Origin: an uncultured Sulfitobacter sp.
GTDB taxonomy: Bacteria > Pseudomonadota > Alphaproteobacteria > Rhodobacterales > Rhodobacteraceae
Assembly: GCA_947502265.1 (NCBI GenBank)
Contig: CANMZB010000001.1
Span: 1 to 64,000, forward strand
Direction of reading: 5' to 3'
DNA: 64,000 nt
Positions 1 through 9,408 of this stretch are shown piece after piece. Numbering within the stretch: the first letter of the stretch is position 1; each line of letters begins with the position of its first letter. The notes beneath the pieces were generated by a model. That model had not been told where the DNA came from, did no database searches, and saw only the letters and a program-made list of their open reading frames with translations. The position numbers were made by a program, and so were the translations under genes.

Positions 1-242
1 TGAGCGAAGCCTAAACCCTCTTACGATACCACATCCGTATCTCGGTGTGCTGCAATCCACTTGTTCAGCGTCGACATTCCGACACCACGATCATCAGCCA
101 CCTGCTTGCGCGTCAGCCCACTGGTCAGCGCGATACGCACCGCATCTTGCCGGAATTCGTCCGTCCGTTTCAGTCCCATAGTTCGTCTCCTTTGTTGCAG
201 CAAATGCTATCAAAGGAGCGGCATCAAACCGCGACAGGTCCA
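1..242 (-). mobile_element. IS3-family insertion sequence remnant (left end plus 5' part of orfA), copy 1
   Basis: On the minus strand an ATG at 179 begins a helix-turn-helix OrfA-type protein (MGLKRTDEFRQDAV...LTRKQVADD...STLNKWI) that stops at 21, well short of a full OrfA. The sequence between 180 and 242 ends in a TGGACCTG terminus and matches the DNA at 16850-16944 and 55090-55240, so all three are scars of one element family. No OrfB catalytic (DDE) part is visible, so it cannot move by itself. The terminus abuts a broken helicase gene, which it probably interrupted. The window begins inside the element, so its other end is not seen. Confidence 0.7.
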
Positions 243-644
243 GATCTCATAGGCCAGGGCATGGAAGGTGCGGGCTGCAATCGGCACACCGCACCGCGCT
301 TCTATACGCTCCGACATCTCCGTGGCGGCATCCTTGGCAAAGGCCAGTAGTAGAGCAATTCATCAGGCTGCCTGATCTTTGCTTTGATCAAGTAGGCGGC
401 CTTTGCAGTAATCACACTGGTTTTTCCAGAACCAGCGCCGGCCAGCACCAACGTCGCATCTTCATCGACTACGACAGACAGCCGTTGTTCTGGGGTAAGG
501 GGCATTGACTCCACCGTGTCAAAGAACTCCTGCCATCGCTCAAGTTGTTGATCGACAAAAGCACTGATCGCCGCATCGCGGGTCGCTTGCGGGTTTTCTG
601 CAAAGGCGACAATGGGCGCCACACGGTTGATTGTATTATCGCCT
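243..644 (-). pseudogene. UvrD-like DNA helicase fragment, frameshifted and cut at both ends
   Basis: Translation of the minus strand gives the N-terminal motor segment of a superfamily 1 helicase: LTPEQRLSVVVDED, then a Walker A GAGSGKTS. After LLxP..DELL the reading frame must change by one base near 345-355 to continue as LLLAFAKDAATEMSERI, ending in ARTFHALAYEI exactly where the IS terminus at 242 begins. The 5' side merges near 644 into a second IS3-type OrfA reading frame. Only about 130 residues remain out of the several hundred usual for the family. It is a relic with no expected activity; the parent was probably a helicase IV/UvrD-type repair helicase. Confidence 0.75.
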
Positions 645-838
645 ATCTGGAGCACAGCCGAGCTTGGGCGCGATCGCCTGATAAGCAGCGTTGTCACTGC
701 GATATTCCGACCGTTGCTCATTGAAAAGTCGAACGCCGCGCGCGCGCAATCCAGCTGTGTAAGACGGGGTGTGTTTGCGCTGTGTCATAAGGTTCATCCT
801 TGGAGGGTCTTGCTCTCCGGTAAACCCGGGGCGGTTCA
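645..838 (-). mobile_element. Second IS3-family remnant: terminus and start of orfA
   Basis: The minus strand opens at 838 with TGAACCGCCCCGGGTTTACC, a terminus typical of IS3-family elements. An ATG at 788 then encodes MTQRKHTPSYTAGLRARGVR...AIAPKLGCAPD, the N-terminal part of an IS51/IS1329-type OrfA, which breaks off into helicase sequence near 645. Its sequence differs from the IS3-type remnant at 1-242, so two different elements have hit this locus. The TGA of the terminus serves as stop codon of the neighbouring EF-hand gene. Confidence 0.65.
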
Positions 839-1054
839 AAGATCGACTGCGATGGCCATTTCTTCGTCGTTGATCAGACCATCAGCGTCTGTGTCCATTT
901 CGCGGAACAGCTCTTCCTTGAGTTCCGGATATGCAATCAAGAGTTCGGAAAGCGACGCCATTCCATCACCGTCTCTATCAAACTTGGTCGTCACGGCATT
1001 TGCAAAGTAAGCAACAGAAGCCGCGAGCGCGGCAACGAGAATTACGTTTTCCAC
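836..1054 (-). CDS. Small EF-hand calcium-binding protein, probably C-terminally cut by an IS
   Basis: A 72-residue protein with a hydrophobic N-terminus (residues 2-20, signal or anchor) and two EF-hand loops: DRDGDGMASLSE at 26-37 and DTDADGLINDEE at 54-65, each with Asp/Asn at the expected coordinating positions and Glu at position 12. It likely binds calcium outside the cytoplasm. The TGA stop (838-836) is the first three bases of the IS3 terminus, so the natural C-terminus has probably been lost or altered. It stands alone between the IS scar and groEL. Confidence 0.6.
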   Translation of the reverse strand: MENVILVAALAASVAYFANAVTTKFDRDGDGMASLSELLIAYPELKEELFREMDTDADGLINDEEMAIAVDL

Positions 1055-1130
1055 GGGGTTCCCAGTTGAAATAGTGCCGTTTATTTTGGAACGCAGCTAT
1101 CAAGTTATTTGTATGGGCAGATTAGAAAGC

Positions 1131-1151
1131 CCGCAGACGCATGCCTGCGGA
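1131..1151 (-). terminator. Hairpin downstream of groEL
   Basis: On the minus strand, a CCGCAG / CTGCGG stem with an 8-base loop lies 18 bases past the groEL stop and is followed by GGGCTTTCT. The T tract is short, so it is a plausible but imperfect intrinsic terminator of groESL. Confidence 0.45.
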
Positions 1152-1168
1152 CCTCGTTAGTGGCTGGT

Positions 1169-2857
<1,689 letters not shown>

Positions 2858-3144
2858 TCAGGCCATAATGCCAAGAATGTCGCACTCCTTCATGATCATA
2901 AGCTCTTCGCCATCGATCTTGATCTCAGTGCCGGACCATTTGCCGAACAGGATTTTGTCGCCCGCTTTGACGTCCATGGCAATGCGCGCGCCGGCGTCAT
3001 CCTTGGCCCCTGCACCGACAGAGATCACTTCGCCTTCTTGCGGTTTTTCTTTGGCGGTTTCGGGGATGATCAGACCGCCGGAAGTCTTTTGCTCGTCTTC
3101 GATGCGGCGCACCAAGACACGGTCATGTAGGGGGGGAATTTCAT
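2858..3144 (-). CDS. groES: Co-chaperonin GroES with a frame interruption after codon 3
   Basis: The body ([17 protein letters not shown]...[11 protein letters not shown]) is a clear 10 kDa GroES with mobile-loop sequence SGGLIIP. The proper start should read [16 protein letters not shown]. An ATG at 3144 with an AAGGAG ribosome site seven bases upstream gives MKF, but the following C tract (7 bases, 3136-3130) is one base short, so the ATG frame and the [10 protein letters not shown] frame are not joined. As written, an in-frame start exists only at a TTG near 3115, which would drop the N-terminal strand. Either a homopolymer sequencing error or a genuine lesion; coordinates given run from the expected ATG. 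Confidence 0.85.
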
Positions 3145-3197
3145 GGAAATGCTCCTTTTGAAGATTTCCGAGGTAGGGGTGGCACGCTTAGAGACTA

Positions 3198-3224
3198 TTG
3201 ACACTCGCCACACCTGAGTGCCAA
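3198..3224 (-). promoter_or_regulatory. CIRCE operator (HrcA binding site)
   Basis: Inverted repeat TTGACACTC - 9 bases - GAGTGCCAA, nearly identical to the consensus TTAGCACTC-N9-GAGTGCTAA. It lies 54 bases upstream of the groES ATG, the usual place for HrcA repression of groESL in alphaproteobacteria. Confidence 0.9.
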
Positions 3225-3333
3225 TATTTGTTAAGTGGCTACGCTGACAGACCACTACAATAGGGCCACGAACTAAATTTCTTCGGGACTTTTCATCCCG
3301 AAGATCAGGTTTGTAGCAATCGACCTCAAAGGG

Positions 3334-3462
3334 TCACTTCACCTTCTTACCAGCAATCGAAAGTGCAGGTTTTCCAGCGTTAGAATTCGCTGTTGCAGAG
3401 ACTTTTGGCTTCTCTTGTTTTGGTTTCTTTGCTTCTTTGTTGCTGTTTTTACCTTTGGCCAT
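3334..3462 (-). CDS. Small lysine-rich basic protein
   Basis: A 42-residue protein starting MAKGKNSNKEAKKPKQEKPK, with GGAAGG upstream of the ATG at 3462. It is strongly basic (about one third Lys) and ends IAGKKVK; no membrane segment or enzyme motif. Similar short MAKG(K/Q)..NKEAKKPK proteins recur in proteobacteria as uncharacterised proteins; nucleic-acid binding is only a guess from charge. An in-frame upstream ATG at 3531 is possible but lacks a better ribosome site. Confidence 0.6.
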   Translation of the reverse strand: MAKGKNSNKEAKKPKQEKPKVSATANSNAGKPALSIAGKKVK

Positions 3463-3570
3463 GGAATTTCCTTCCAAAATGCAGCGATCCGATGCCGGAA
3501 TGGCAGAGGCTTGACTGCGGTCGTCCTCCAATTGCCCTTTGGGGCGCAGGGTGGTGTTGAGCTGATATGG

Positions 3571-4392
3571 CTATGCCGAAGTGTCAGCTTTTTCGGCGGC
3601 CTCGTCTATTGCCTTTTGTTGCCCACGCGAAATCGTCGATACCGGCGTTCCGAACATCGCATTTGCAGCGGCAAAATCTTGCGCCGTATCAATCTCGGTC
3701 CAATTTAATCCGGTGATATCAAGCGCACGAAAAACTGTCCCTTTCACCACAAGACGCGCATAGGCGGCTTCGTAATAGTCCTGAAAATGATCTCTGCTCT
3801 CCATCATTTCGGTGAGTTCTGAAAAAAGCAGTGGACCAGTCTTGGCGCTAATCTTTTCGATACCAATGGACTCACCCAACGCCAATTTTGGATCGACCGA
3901 TTTGCCTACTTCAAGGACCTGCATCTGGTCGTCGGTGATGACTTTGACCTCTTCGTCCTCAAGCGCGATGTTTTGATCAATGCACAAGACGTTTGAGTCG
4001 TCGCTATCAATAAGCTGGCGCAAGATTTTAACGTCAAACACCACGTCCGCGTCGAACTTGATGAAGTCAGCAGCGCCAATCGCTTTCGAGGCCAGCATCA
4101 GCGAATAGCCTGTGTTGGTCTCGCGGTAACGCTCGTTGATCACATAGGTGACGCGGATGCCCCGGAATGTCTTGTCGACGAACTGCTTGATCTCGTCCGC
4201 GCGATGCCCCAGCACCAAAACGAACTGAGACATGCGGCAACTCAGACAATTGCGGATCATCCGTTCCAGAATGACTGACCCGCCAACGGACAACAGGCTT
4301 TTCGGGCAGTTGTCGGTTAAGGGGCTGAGCCGTGAGCCGATACCTGCGGCGAGAATGACTGCCATAGGCGGGCGATTGATTTCATTTTTCAT
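3571..4392 (-). CDS. Nucleotidyltransferase, probable phosphonate/choline-type cytidylyltransferase (PntC/LicC-like)
   Basis: A 273-residue sugar-phosphate-type NTP transferase. The NTP-binding loop LAAGIGSRLSPLTDNCPKSL lies at the N-terminus; NERYRETNTGYSLMLA, a FDADVVFD metal-binding segment, GESIGIEKIS and WTEIDTAQDF follow in the order seen in cytidylyltransferases that activate phosphocholine or 2-aminoethylphosphonate. Third gene of an operon, 34 bases after the CDP-alcohol phosphatidyltransferase and downstream of an aminoethylphosphonate-type transaminase. Inferred role: make CMP-aminoethylphosphonate (or CDP-choline-like donor) for the neighbouring transferase. Substrate not proven from sequence. 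Start ATG 4392 chosen because homology begins directly after it. Confidence 0.75.
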   Translation of the reverse strand: MKNEINRPPMAVILAAGIGSRLSPLTDNCPKSLLSVGGSVILERMIRNCLSCRMSQFVLVLGHRADEIKQFVDKTFRGIRVTYVINERYRETNTGYSLMLASKAIGAADFIKFDADVVFDVKILRQLIDSDDSNVLCIDQNIALEDEEVKVITDDQMQVLEVGKSVDPKLALGESIGIEKISAKTGPLLFSELTEMMESRDHFQDYYEAAYARLVVKGTVFRALDITGLNWTEIDTAQDFAAANAMFGTPVSTISRGQQKAIDEAAEKADTSA

Positions 4393-4426
4393 GTCTGATG
4401 TCCTTGATAAGGCGGGATGTGGGGTG

Positions 4427-5194
4427 CTATTTTTGGAGGGCCAATTTTCGGTTTTCCCCGATGTTCTTGCCCCTTTGCCATGACTTGTAAGTGCCCCAGA
4501 ACAGCTGGCTGACCGCAAAAACCCAAAGCATTGGGACAATCTGATCAAAGATGAGCGCTGCTGAGAGCATGAAGATGAACACACCTTCATCGAATGCGAG
4601 AACTTTGCGTTGCTCCCGCAGGAACCACGCAAAGTTGGCGCGTGGGCCAAAGCCCAAGCCCGCCAGTGTTTCGACCTGTTTCAGACGTGCCATCTTCGTG
4701 GGATAGTCTGGATCACGGGCCGTTTCGATCTCAAGTGCCACGTATTTGGCATATCCACGCAACCCGTAGAACGCGATGCCAATCATGGCGAGGAATACGG
4801 GAACCACGCTGGCTGTTTGAGCAAAAGCGGCATATCCGGCAGCCCCGAACCACAGCGCGACCTGCACCTGATCGGTCAGGCGATCATAATAGCTGCCGGT
4901 CGGTGAGGACACGCGGCGGTAGCGCGCCATTTGCCCGTCCATGCAATCAAGGATGTGGCTGAGATGGATCAGGAGGGCAGCGGCAACGAAACAGGCGGTA
5001 CCATCGAAAACAATTCCACCAGTCGCCACCACCGCCACCAGAAAAGATGCCGCTGTGATGCGGTTTGGCGTTATCCAACGCACTTCAACAGCTGCATAAT
5101 TGGCGAGGATAGCCATCGGGGATGTGACAAACGACGACCACCATTCATCATCGCGGGTCTTTGTGGCCCAAAGCCGTGTCAGTTTGTCGGTCAT
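4427..5194 (-). CDS. CDP-alcohol phosphatidyltransferase family membrane enzyme
   Basis: A 255-residue integral membrane protein. It carries the complete family signature D-x2-D-G-x2-A-R-x8-G-x3-D-x3-D at Asp83, Asp86-Gly87, Ala90-Arg91, Gly100, Asp104 and Asp108, which binds the CDP-alcohol and two metal ions. Several hydrophobic segments follow (about 45-80, 112-148, 205-240). The family transfers a phospho- (or phosphono-) group from a CMP-activated donor to an alcohol. Its start overlaps the stop of the transaminase by 4 bases, so the two are coupled. In this setting the donor is likely made by the adjacent nucleotidyltransferase; the acceptor (diacylglycerol, an inositol or a glycan) is unknown. 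Confidence 0.85.
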   Translation of the reverse strand: MTDKLTRLWATKTRDDEWWSSFVTSPMAILANYAAVEVRWITPNRITAASFLVAVVATGGIVFDGTACFVAAALLIHLSHILDCMDGQMARYRRVSSPTGSYYDRLTDQVQVALWFGAAGYAAFAQTASVVPVFLAMIGIAFYGLRGYAKYVALEIETARDPDYPTKMARLKQVETLAGLGFGPRANFAWFLREQRKVLAFDEGVFIFMLSAALIFDQIVPMLWVFAVSQLFWGTYKSWQRGKNIGENRKLALQK

Positions 5195-6381
5195 GACACT
5201 ACCTTTTTTTGGATACGCTTGGCCGGCGGCAGCATGACCAAGGTCGCTCCTGTCGGCCTCACAGGTGCGACGAGTTCAGCCGCTTCAGCTTGCAACGTCA
5301 GCAACACGTCCTTGAGCGCCGATAGAAAAAAACGAATGTCATAGTCGGACAACTCTCCGATATTGCCGACCTGAAAGACTTTGCCCGCAAAGCACCCTTT
5401 GCCTTCGTAAATGATGATGGATTTCTCACGCAACCTGTCGCGGAGATCGCGCACAGAAATCGACGGCGGCACCCGCACAGTGGTCAGGATCGAACACATG
5501 TCCGCCTCTTCAATTAAGAAATCTAGGTTCAGCCTGCGCATGCCGACACGCAGCAGATCAGCTCGGGCCTTGATGCGTGCATAACGTTTCATGACGCCTT
5601 CGCACAGGATGTCCGTCAGGGCTTGCTCCAGTGCAAAGAACAGTGGAACAGCGGGAGTATTCGGTGTCTGACTGTGGTGTTTCAGGAAGGCATAGAATGT
5701 AGCCAAGTTCAGGTAGGTCGTCTTTGCCGCATGGTGCTTCAGCCGTTTGAAGTGCTTTTTCCGTCCAACGACAAAGGACAGACCGGGATAAGAGCCGATG
5801 GCCTTGGAACTGGAGCTGGACACAAAAGCGATATTGCACGCCTCCATGTCGATCACTTCAGCGCCGACCGAACTGACACCGTCGACCACGAACAACGCGC
5901 CGGTCTCTTTGCAAATGGCACCGACCTCCGCCAACGGGTTCAGCATCCCTGAACAGGTCTCGTGATGGACCATCGCGACAACGTCGATCTTGTGCGTCTT
6001 CAGATAGGCGGCAACTTGGGCTGGATCGAACGGCGCGCCCCAAGGCATCTCAATCAGATGGGTGTGTTTGTTGTGGATCCGCGATGTTTTATGCAGACGC
6101 CCACCAAATTCACCGTTCGACAGGATCAGAATCGCGCCCTTGCCCACGACAGAGGACAGGATTGCCTCATTGGCCGCCGTGCCGGAACCCGTGATCACCA
6201 CAGCGCGATACCGGGCCCGGTTTCTGATCTGAAACAGCGAGATCAGTTTATGTTCGATGCTACCCAGAAGGGCATCAAAGTCAGGTTCGCGATGGCAGAT
6301 ATCTTCTTTGCAGATCGCCGCGCGCAAGGTTTCGGCCACATTCACGGGGCCGGGGGTGAAAAGCAAATACTTGTCTAACAT
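5191..6381 (-). CDS. 2-aminoethylphosphonate transaminase-like class V aminotransferase
   Basis: A 396-residue PLP enzyme. Features typical of PhnW: LLFTPGPVNV at the N-terminus, DICHREPDF, VVITGSGTAANEA, VVDGVSSVGAE (PLP-ring Asp) and SSSSSKAIGS with the Schiff-base Lys193. PhnW interconverts 2-aminoethylphosphonate plus pyruvate and phosphonoacetaldehyde plus alanine. No phosphonatase (phnX) lies beside it; instead it leads an operon with a CDP-alcohol phosphatidyltransferase and a nucleotidyltransferase, which argues for the biosynthetic direction. The last 40 residues (AAELVAPVRPTG...) extend past the core. Start ATG 6381 (MLDKYLLF) fits family starts; upstream in-frame codons lack homology. 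Confidence 0.8.
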   Translation of the reverse strand: MLDKYLLFTPGPVNVAETLRAAICKEDICHREPDFDALLGSIEHKLISLFQIRNRARYRAVVITGSGTAANEAILSSVVGKGAILILSNGEFGGRLHKTSRIHNKHTHLIEMPWGAPFDPAQVAAYLKTHKIDVVAMVHHETCSGMLNPLAEVGAICKETGALFVVDGVSSVGAEVIDMEACNIAFVSSSSSKAIGSYPGLSFVVGRKKHFKRLKHHAAKTTYLNLATFYAFLKHHSQTPNTPAVPLFFALEQALTDILCEGVMKRYARIKARADLLRVGMRRLNLDFLIEEADMCSILTTVRVPPSISVRDLRDRLREKSIIIYEGKGCFAGKVFQVGNIGELSDYDIRFFLSALKDVLLTLQAEAAELVAPVRPTGATLVMLPPAKRIQKKVVS

Positions 6382-6958
6382 TTGGTCATACTCCAACGGC
6401 ACCAAGACAATGGTCCTAACGCCGTTACGCCCATGATACGTCTGCGCACGAGGGTCGGGCGGGGACATCGAGAGGGCACAAATCGAGTTCGAGAGCGCAG
6501 CGCCATACGGAACTGTCGCGACGTCGTCCGAAAATTGAACGCTTGCAGAAATAATTTAAAGTCGCCCGACCCCGGCAACACGTGCGGATCAGGCGGGTCT
6601 CATGTGCTGGAAATCAGCGTCAGAACCGTAATAGAGCAAAGTCGAAGGTCGCAAGGAGTGTCCAACGCGCACCCTGATGGGCTGGTGTTGGATTTTGACC
6701 GGAAACATCCGGTAGCAGTTTTCAGGCATCCTGATCTGCTACGATTGACCTTAGAAAAACGATCGCACGCTGTGATGGAGCGCCCGAAGATTAAGCCGTA
6801 TGGAGAAATCGAACAGATAGCAAGGAATAGATGCGACTGAGCGCTTCCGCATACCCCGAGTCCTAGCAAAGAATGCATATGACGCAGGCGTGCGCAGTGT
6901 CAGGTTCCATTAGGTTGTGCTTGACCCAAGGTGTTCTGAAACCTATCCCATCGTGTTC
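6382..6958. other. Intergenic region between divergent transaminase and HAD genes
   Basis: 577 bases that should hold the promoters of both divergent transcription units. Open frames here have no recognisable similarity and poor composition. A short open stretch ending at 6912 (ending AYDAGVRSVRFH) looks protein-like but is too short to assign. No repeat or RNA recognised. Confidence 0.5.
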
Positions 6959-7855
6959 ATGGTACACATCAGTCACCCTTTGGGCTCATCCGTCGGACTT
7001 GTTCCGCTCAGCGAACTTATGGATCGCTACGATGGCCTATTGTGTGACATTTGGGGCGTTATCCACAACGGTAGGGCGGCCTTCGAGGGTGCCGTCGATG
7101 CGCTGTGCAGAACACGTGCCAGCGGTCGTCTTGTCATTTTGATCACCAATGCACCGCGACTATCCAAAGACATCTATCCGCAATTGGCGCGTTTCGGAGT
7201 TCCGCGTGAAGCGTTTGATACCATCATCACATCAGGCGACGTCACCGCGCAGTTGGTTGCAAACCAACCCGATGTTCCGTTGTTTCATTTTGGTCCGGCG
7301 CGGGATCAGTCCATTTTGGAGGGTTTGGCGAACCCTATTGTAGGCATATCAGACGCCAAACTGTGCCTGCTAACCGGGCCATTAGATGACACAATCGAAA
7401 CTGTTGATATTTACCACAGTCTTCTTAAAGAGATGCGGGACAACGCTGTCGAGATGATTTGCGCAAATCCCGACTTGGTAGTTCGAAGTGGCAAACGCAC
7501 GGTCATCTGTGCCGGTTCCATTGCGCAATACTACAGGCAACTGGGCGGCAAGATTACCTTTGCCGGAAAACCGGAGTCGGCAATCTATCGCGAGTCGCTG
7601 AGAAGAGCAGCTACTCTGACGGGGCGAGATGCCCTGAAGGGCAGGTTACTGGCCATAGGTGATGGGTTGCCGACTGATATTAAAGGTGCCGCTGACAACG
7701 GCTTTGATGCATATTTCGTTGCGGGTGGCATTCATGCAAATGAGTTTGGCGCGTTGAACGTCGCGGACAATGCGGAGAAAGCTGTGAGTAGCATCAAGAA
7801 CAGATTCATAGGACTTAACCTTGTCGGGGTTTGCGACCAGTTGATTTGGAACTGA
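6959..7855 (+). CDS. HAD-superfamily class IIA hydrolase (TIGR01459-type)
   Basis: A 298-residue phosphatase-like protein. Motif I is LLCDIWGVIHNG (nucleophile Asp, general-acid position after it), motif II VILITNAPR, motif III lysine in ITFAGKPE, motif IV LLAIGDGLPTDIKGAADNG. The class IIA cap sits between motifs II and III. The family is related to the NagD/PGP phosphatases that remove phosphate from small metabolites; the substrate of this alphaproteobacterial subgroup is not settled. It is divergent from the phosphonate-type operon, so a shared role is possible but unproven. Start ATG 6959 chosen over an upstream in-frame TTG at 6917. Confidence 0.8.
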   Translation: MVHISHPLGSSVGLVPLSELMDRYDGLLCDIWGVIHNGRAAFEGAVDALCRTRASGRLVILITNAPRLSKDIYPQLARFGVPREAFDTIITSGDVTAQLVANQPDVPLFHFGPARDQSILEGLANPIVGISDAKLCLLTGPLDDTIETVDIYHSLLKEMRDNAVEMICANPDLVVRSGKRTVICAGSIAQYYRQLGGKITFAGKPESAIYRESLRRAATLTGRDALKGRLLAIGDGLPTDIKGAADNGFDAYFVAGGIHANEFGALNVADNAEKAVSSIKNRFIGLNLVGVCDQLIWN

Positions 7856-8239
7856 ACAAACTGGATGCTGCTCACCGAAACTCAATCCGAACCTTTGGTA
7901 ACCGTCTTTTGTTCCCGAGCATGGGAAAGATCCTATCCTGGCGCGGAAGGTTGAAAAAGAAAAATCTTAAACGCTCCATTTTCCGTCAAGAGCTGACCGA
8001 TGAGCCATTCGTATACATGACAATTTTGTGAGGCGCACCCGTTCTTCATCTAGCTTCTGTTTCCCAAAAGCGGCCATTGACGTAGATGTAGTGAGGGATC
8101 ACATTACTTTGCTGACCGACGTTTAAGCCGCCAAAATGCTGCAAGATCCGCGAATGACCGCAATGCGAAAGCTGCAGCGCAGCGTTGAAGCAGTAGGCGA
8201 AAGGCCGGTTAGGGCCGTCCTCTCGAACGGCCCGTTAGT
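7856..8239. other. Intergenic region with hairpin downstream of the recombinase
   Basis: 384 bases between convergent HAD hydrolase and recombinase genes. A GGGCCGT / ACGGCCC hairpin at 8212-8233 sits just past the recombinase stop and may end its transcript, although no T tract follows. Nothing else recognised. Confidence 0.45.
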
Positions 8240-8872
8240 CTAAATTTCAATTGCTTCAGCAATCGCCAAGGCATCTTCGAGTTCAACACCCAGATATCTG
8301 ACGGTGCTGTCCATCTTGGTGTGTCCAAGTAGCAGCTGGACCGCTCGGAGGTTGCCTGTCTTCTTGTAGATCTGAGTGACTTTGGTTCTCCGCATTGAAT
8401 GGGTCCCATAGGCGCTTGCCTCAAGTCCAATCGAGGTGACCCAGTCCCGAACAATCCGCGCATATTGACGCGTAGAGATGTGCAGGCGCTCATGAAAACG
8501 CCCCGGCCAAAGATACTCTGAGCCGACCATCAGGTCATCTTCCATCCACTTCTCGACGGAAGCGCGAGTGCCTTCAGATATCTCAAACCGCACCGGTTTC
8601 TGTGTTTTACTCTGCAACACTGAAGCCCGCTCCTTGATCTGACCCGACGCCATGACGTTGACGACCTTCATCTTGACCAAATCGCAACCGCGCAATTTGC
8701 TATCGATAGCCATATTGAACAGAGTCAGATCGCGATGGTTCTCGGCCAATTCCAGTCTGACACGGATCGCCCAGACATGTTTGGGCTTCAAGGGTCGTTT
8801 CTGACCAACTATACGACCCTTGTTCCATGCGGGGCGAAGTGCGCGAATGGCAGGTAAGTTTTGTGTTTGCAT
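8240..8872 (-). CDS. Orphan short tyrosine recombinase (site-specific integrase)
   Basis: A 210-residue protein consisting mainly of the catalytic domain. The active-site set is present: Arg61 (DSKLRGCDL), a Lys near 89-92, His158-x-x-Arg161 (GTHSMRRTK), His184 (LLLGHTKMD) and the nucleophile Tyr193 (VRYLGVE). The length is close to that of Fim-type invertases and shorter than phage integrases, as the core-binding N-terminal domain is absent or minimal. Stand-alone proteins of this kind are common in Rhodobacteraceae. No phage, inverted DNA segment or attachment repeat is visible next to it, so its target is unknown. Confidence 0.85.
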   Translation of the reverse strand: MQTQNLPAIRALRPAWNKGRIVGQKRPLKPKHVWAIRVRLELAENHRDLTLFNMAIDSKLRGCDLVKMKVVNVMASGQIKERASVLQSKTQKPVRFEISEGTRASVEKWMEDDLMVGSEYLWPGRFHERLHISTRQYARIVRDWVTSIGLEASAYGTHSMRRTKVTQIYKKTGNLRAVQLLLGHTKMDSTVRYLGVELEDALAIAEAIEI

Positions 8873-9384
8873 GACAGTTCCTCCGATCCGCCATGCCCTC
8901 CCACACCGACAACCCGACGTTGACGCCGCATGATATCATGAAATGCCGCGCCGCATCTGATGTCCGGTCTGAACTCTCTTTACTGACCTTCTGCATCGCG
9001 GCTAACGCCTGCTATCACGGTTGTGGTGAAAACGTTCAACAACAACTTGGGTTTTGAATGGGGTGAATGGCCGCTTTCAAACGGGAGGCAGTGAAGCCCC
9101 AACGACCGTTTAGATCCCGACGTTTCACGCTTCATGGATTAGAGGTTCATCGACATTGAAATTCAGGTCGCAACACATAGCGTATCAAATCACCTTTTGA
9201 TCCCAAAATTTGAGCGGGGAACTTATGACGTTTGCACAACAATAAGTAGAAATGAAATTTTTCAAAGAAGATTAGTTTTCTGATTGGTCGTTACGTCTCT
9301 GCCATTTGAGCAAAGGTAGCCCTCATACGTGCGTCAAAAACCATAGTATTTTCAGATCAACCATACTTGGACCAGTGATCTAAG
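8873..9384. other. Intergenic region without recognised genes
   Basis: About 510 bases upstream of the recombinase and downstream of the transporter operon; AT-richer than its surroundings. It should contain the recombinase promoter. No gene, RNA or repeat recognised. Confidence 0.5.
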
Positions 9385-9408
9385 GGCGCCACTTGAAACA
9401 ACGGCGCC
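9385..9408 (-). terminator. Hairpin after the yehZYXW-type operon
   Basis: GGCGCC arms at 9385-9390 and 9403-9408 separated by 12 bases, immediately after the stop of the last permease gene. No strong T tract follows, so termination strength is uncertain. Confidence 0.4.

Noticed and set aside
6382..6840. Plus-strand frame of 152 codons in the transaminase upstream region
   Set aside because: No start context, no family similarity, and composition unlike genes around it; left as intergenic.
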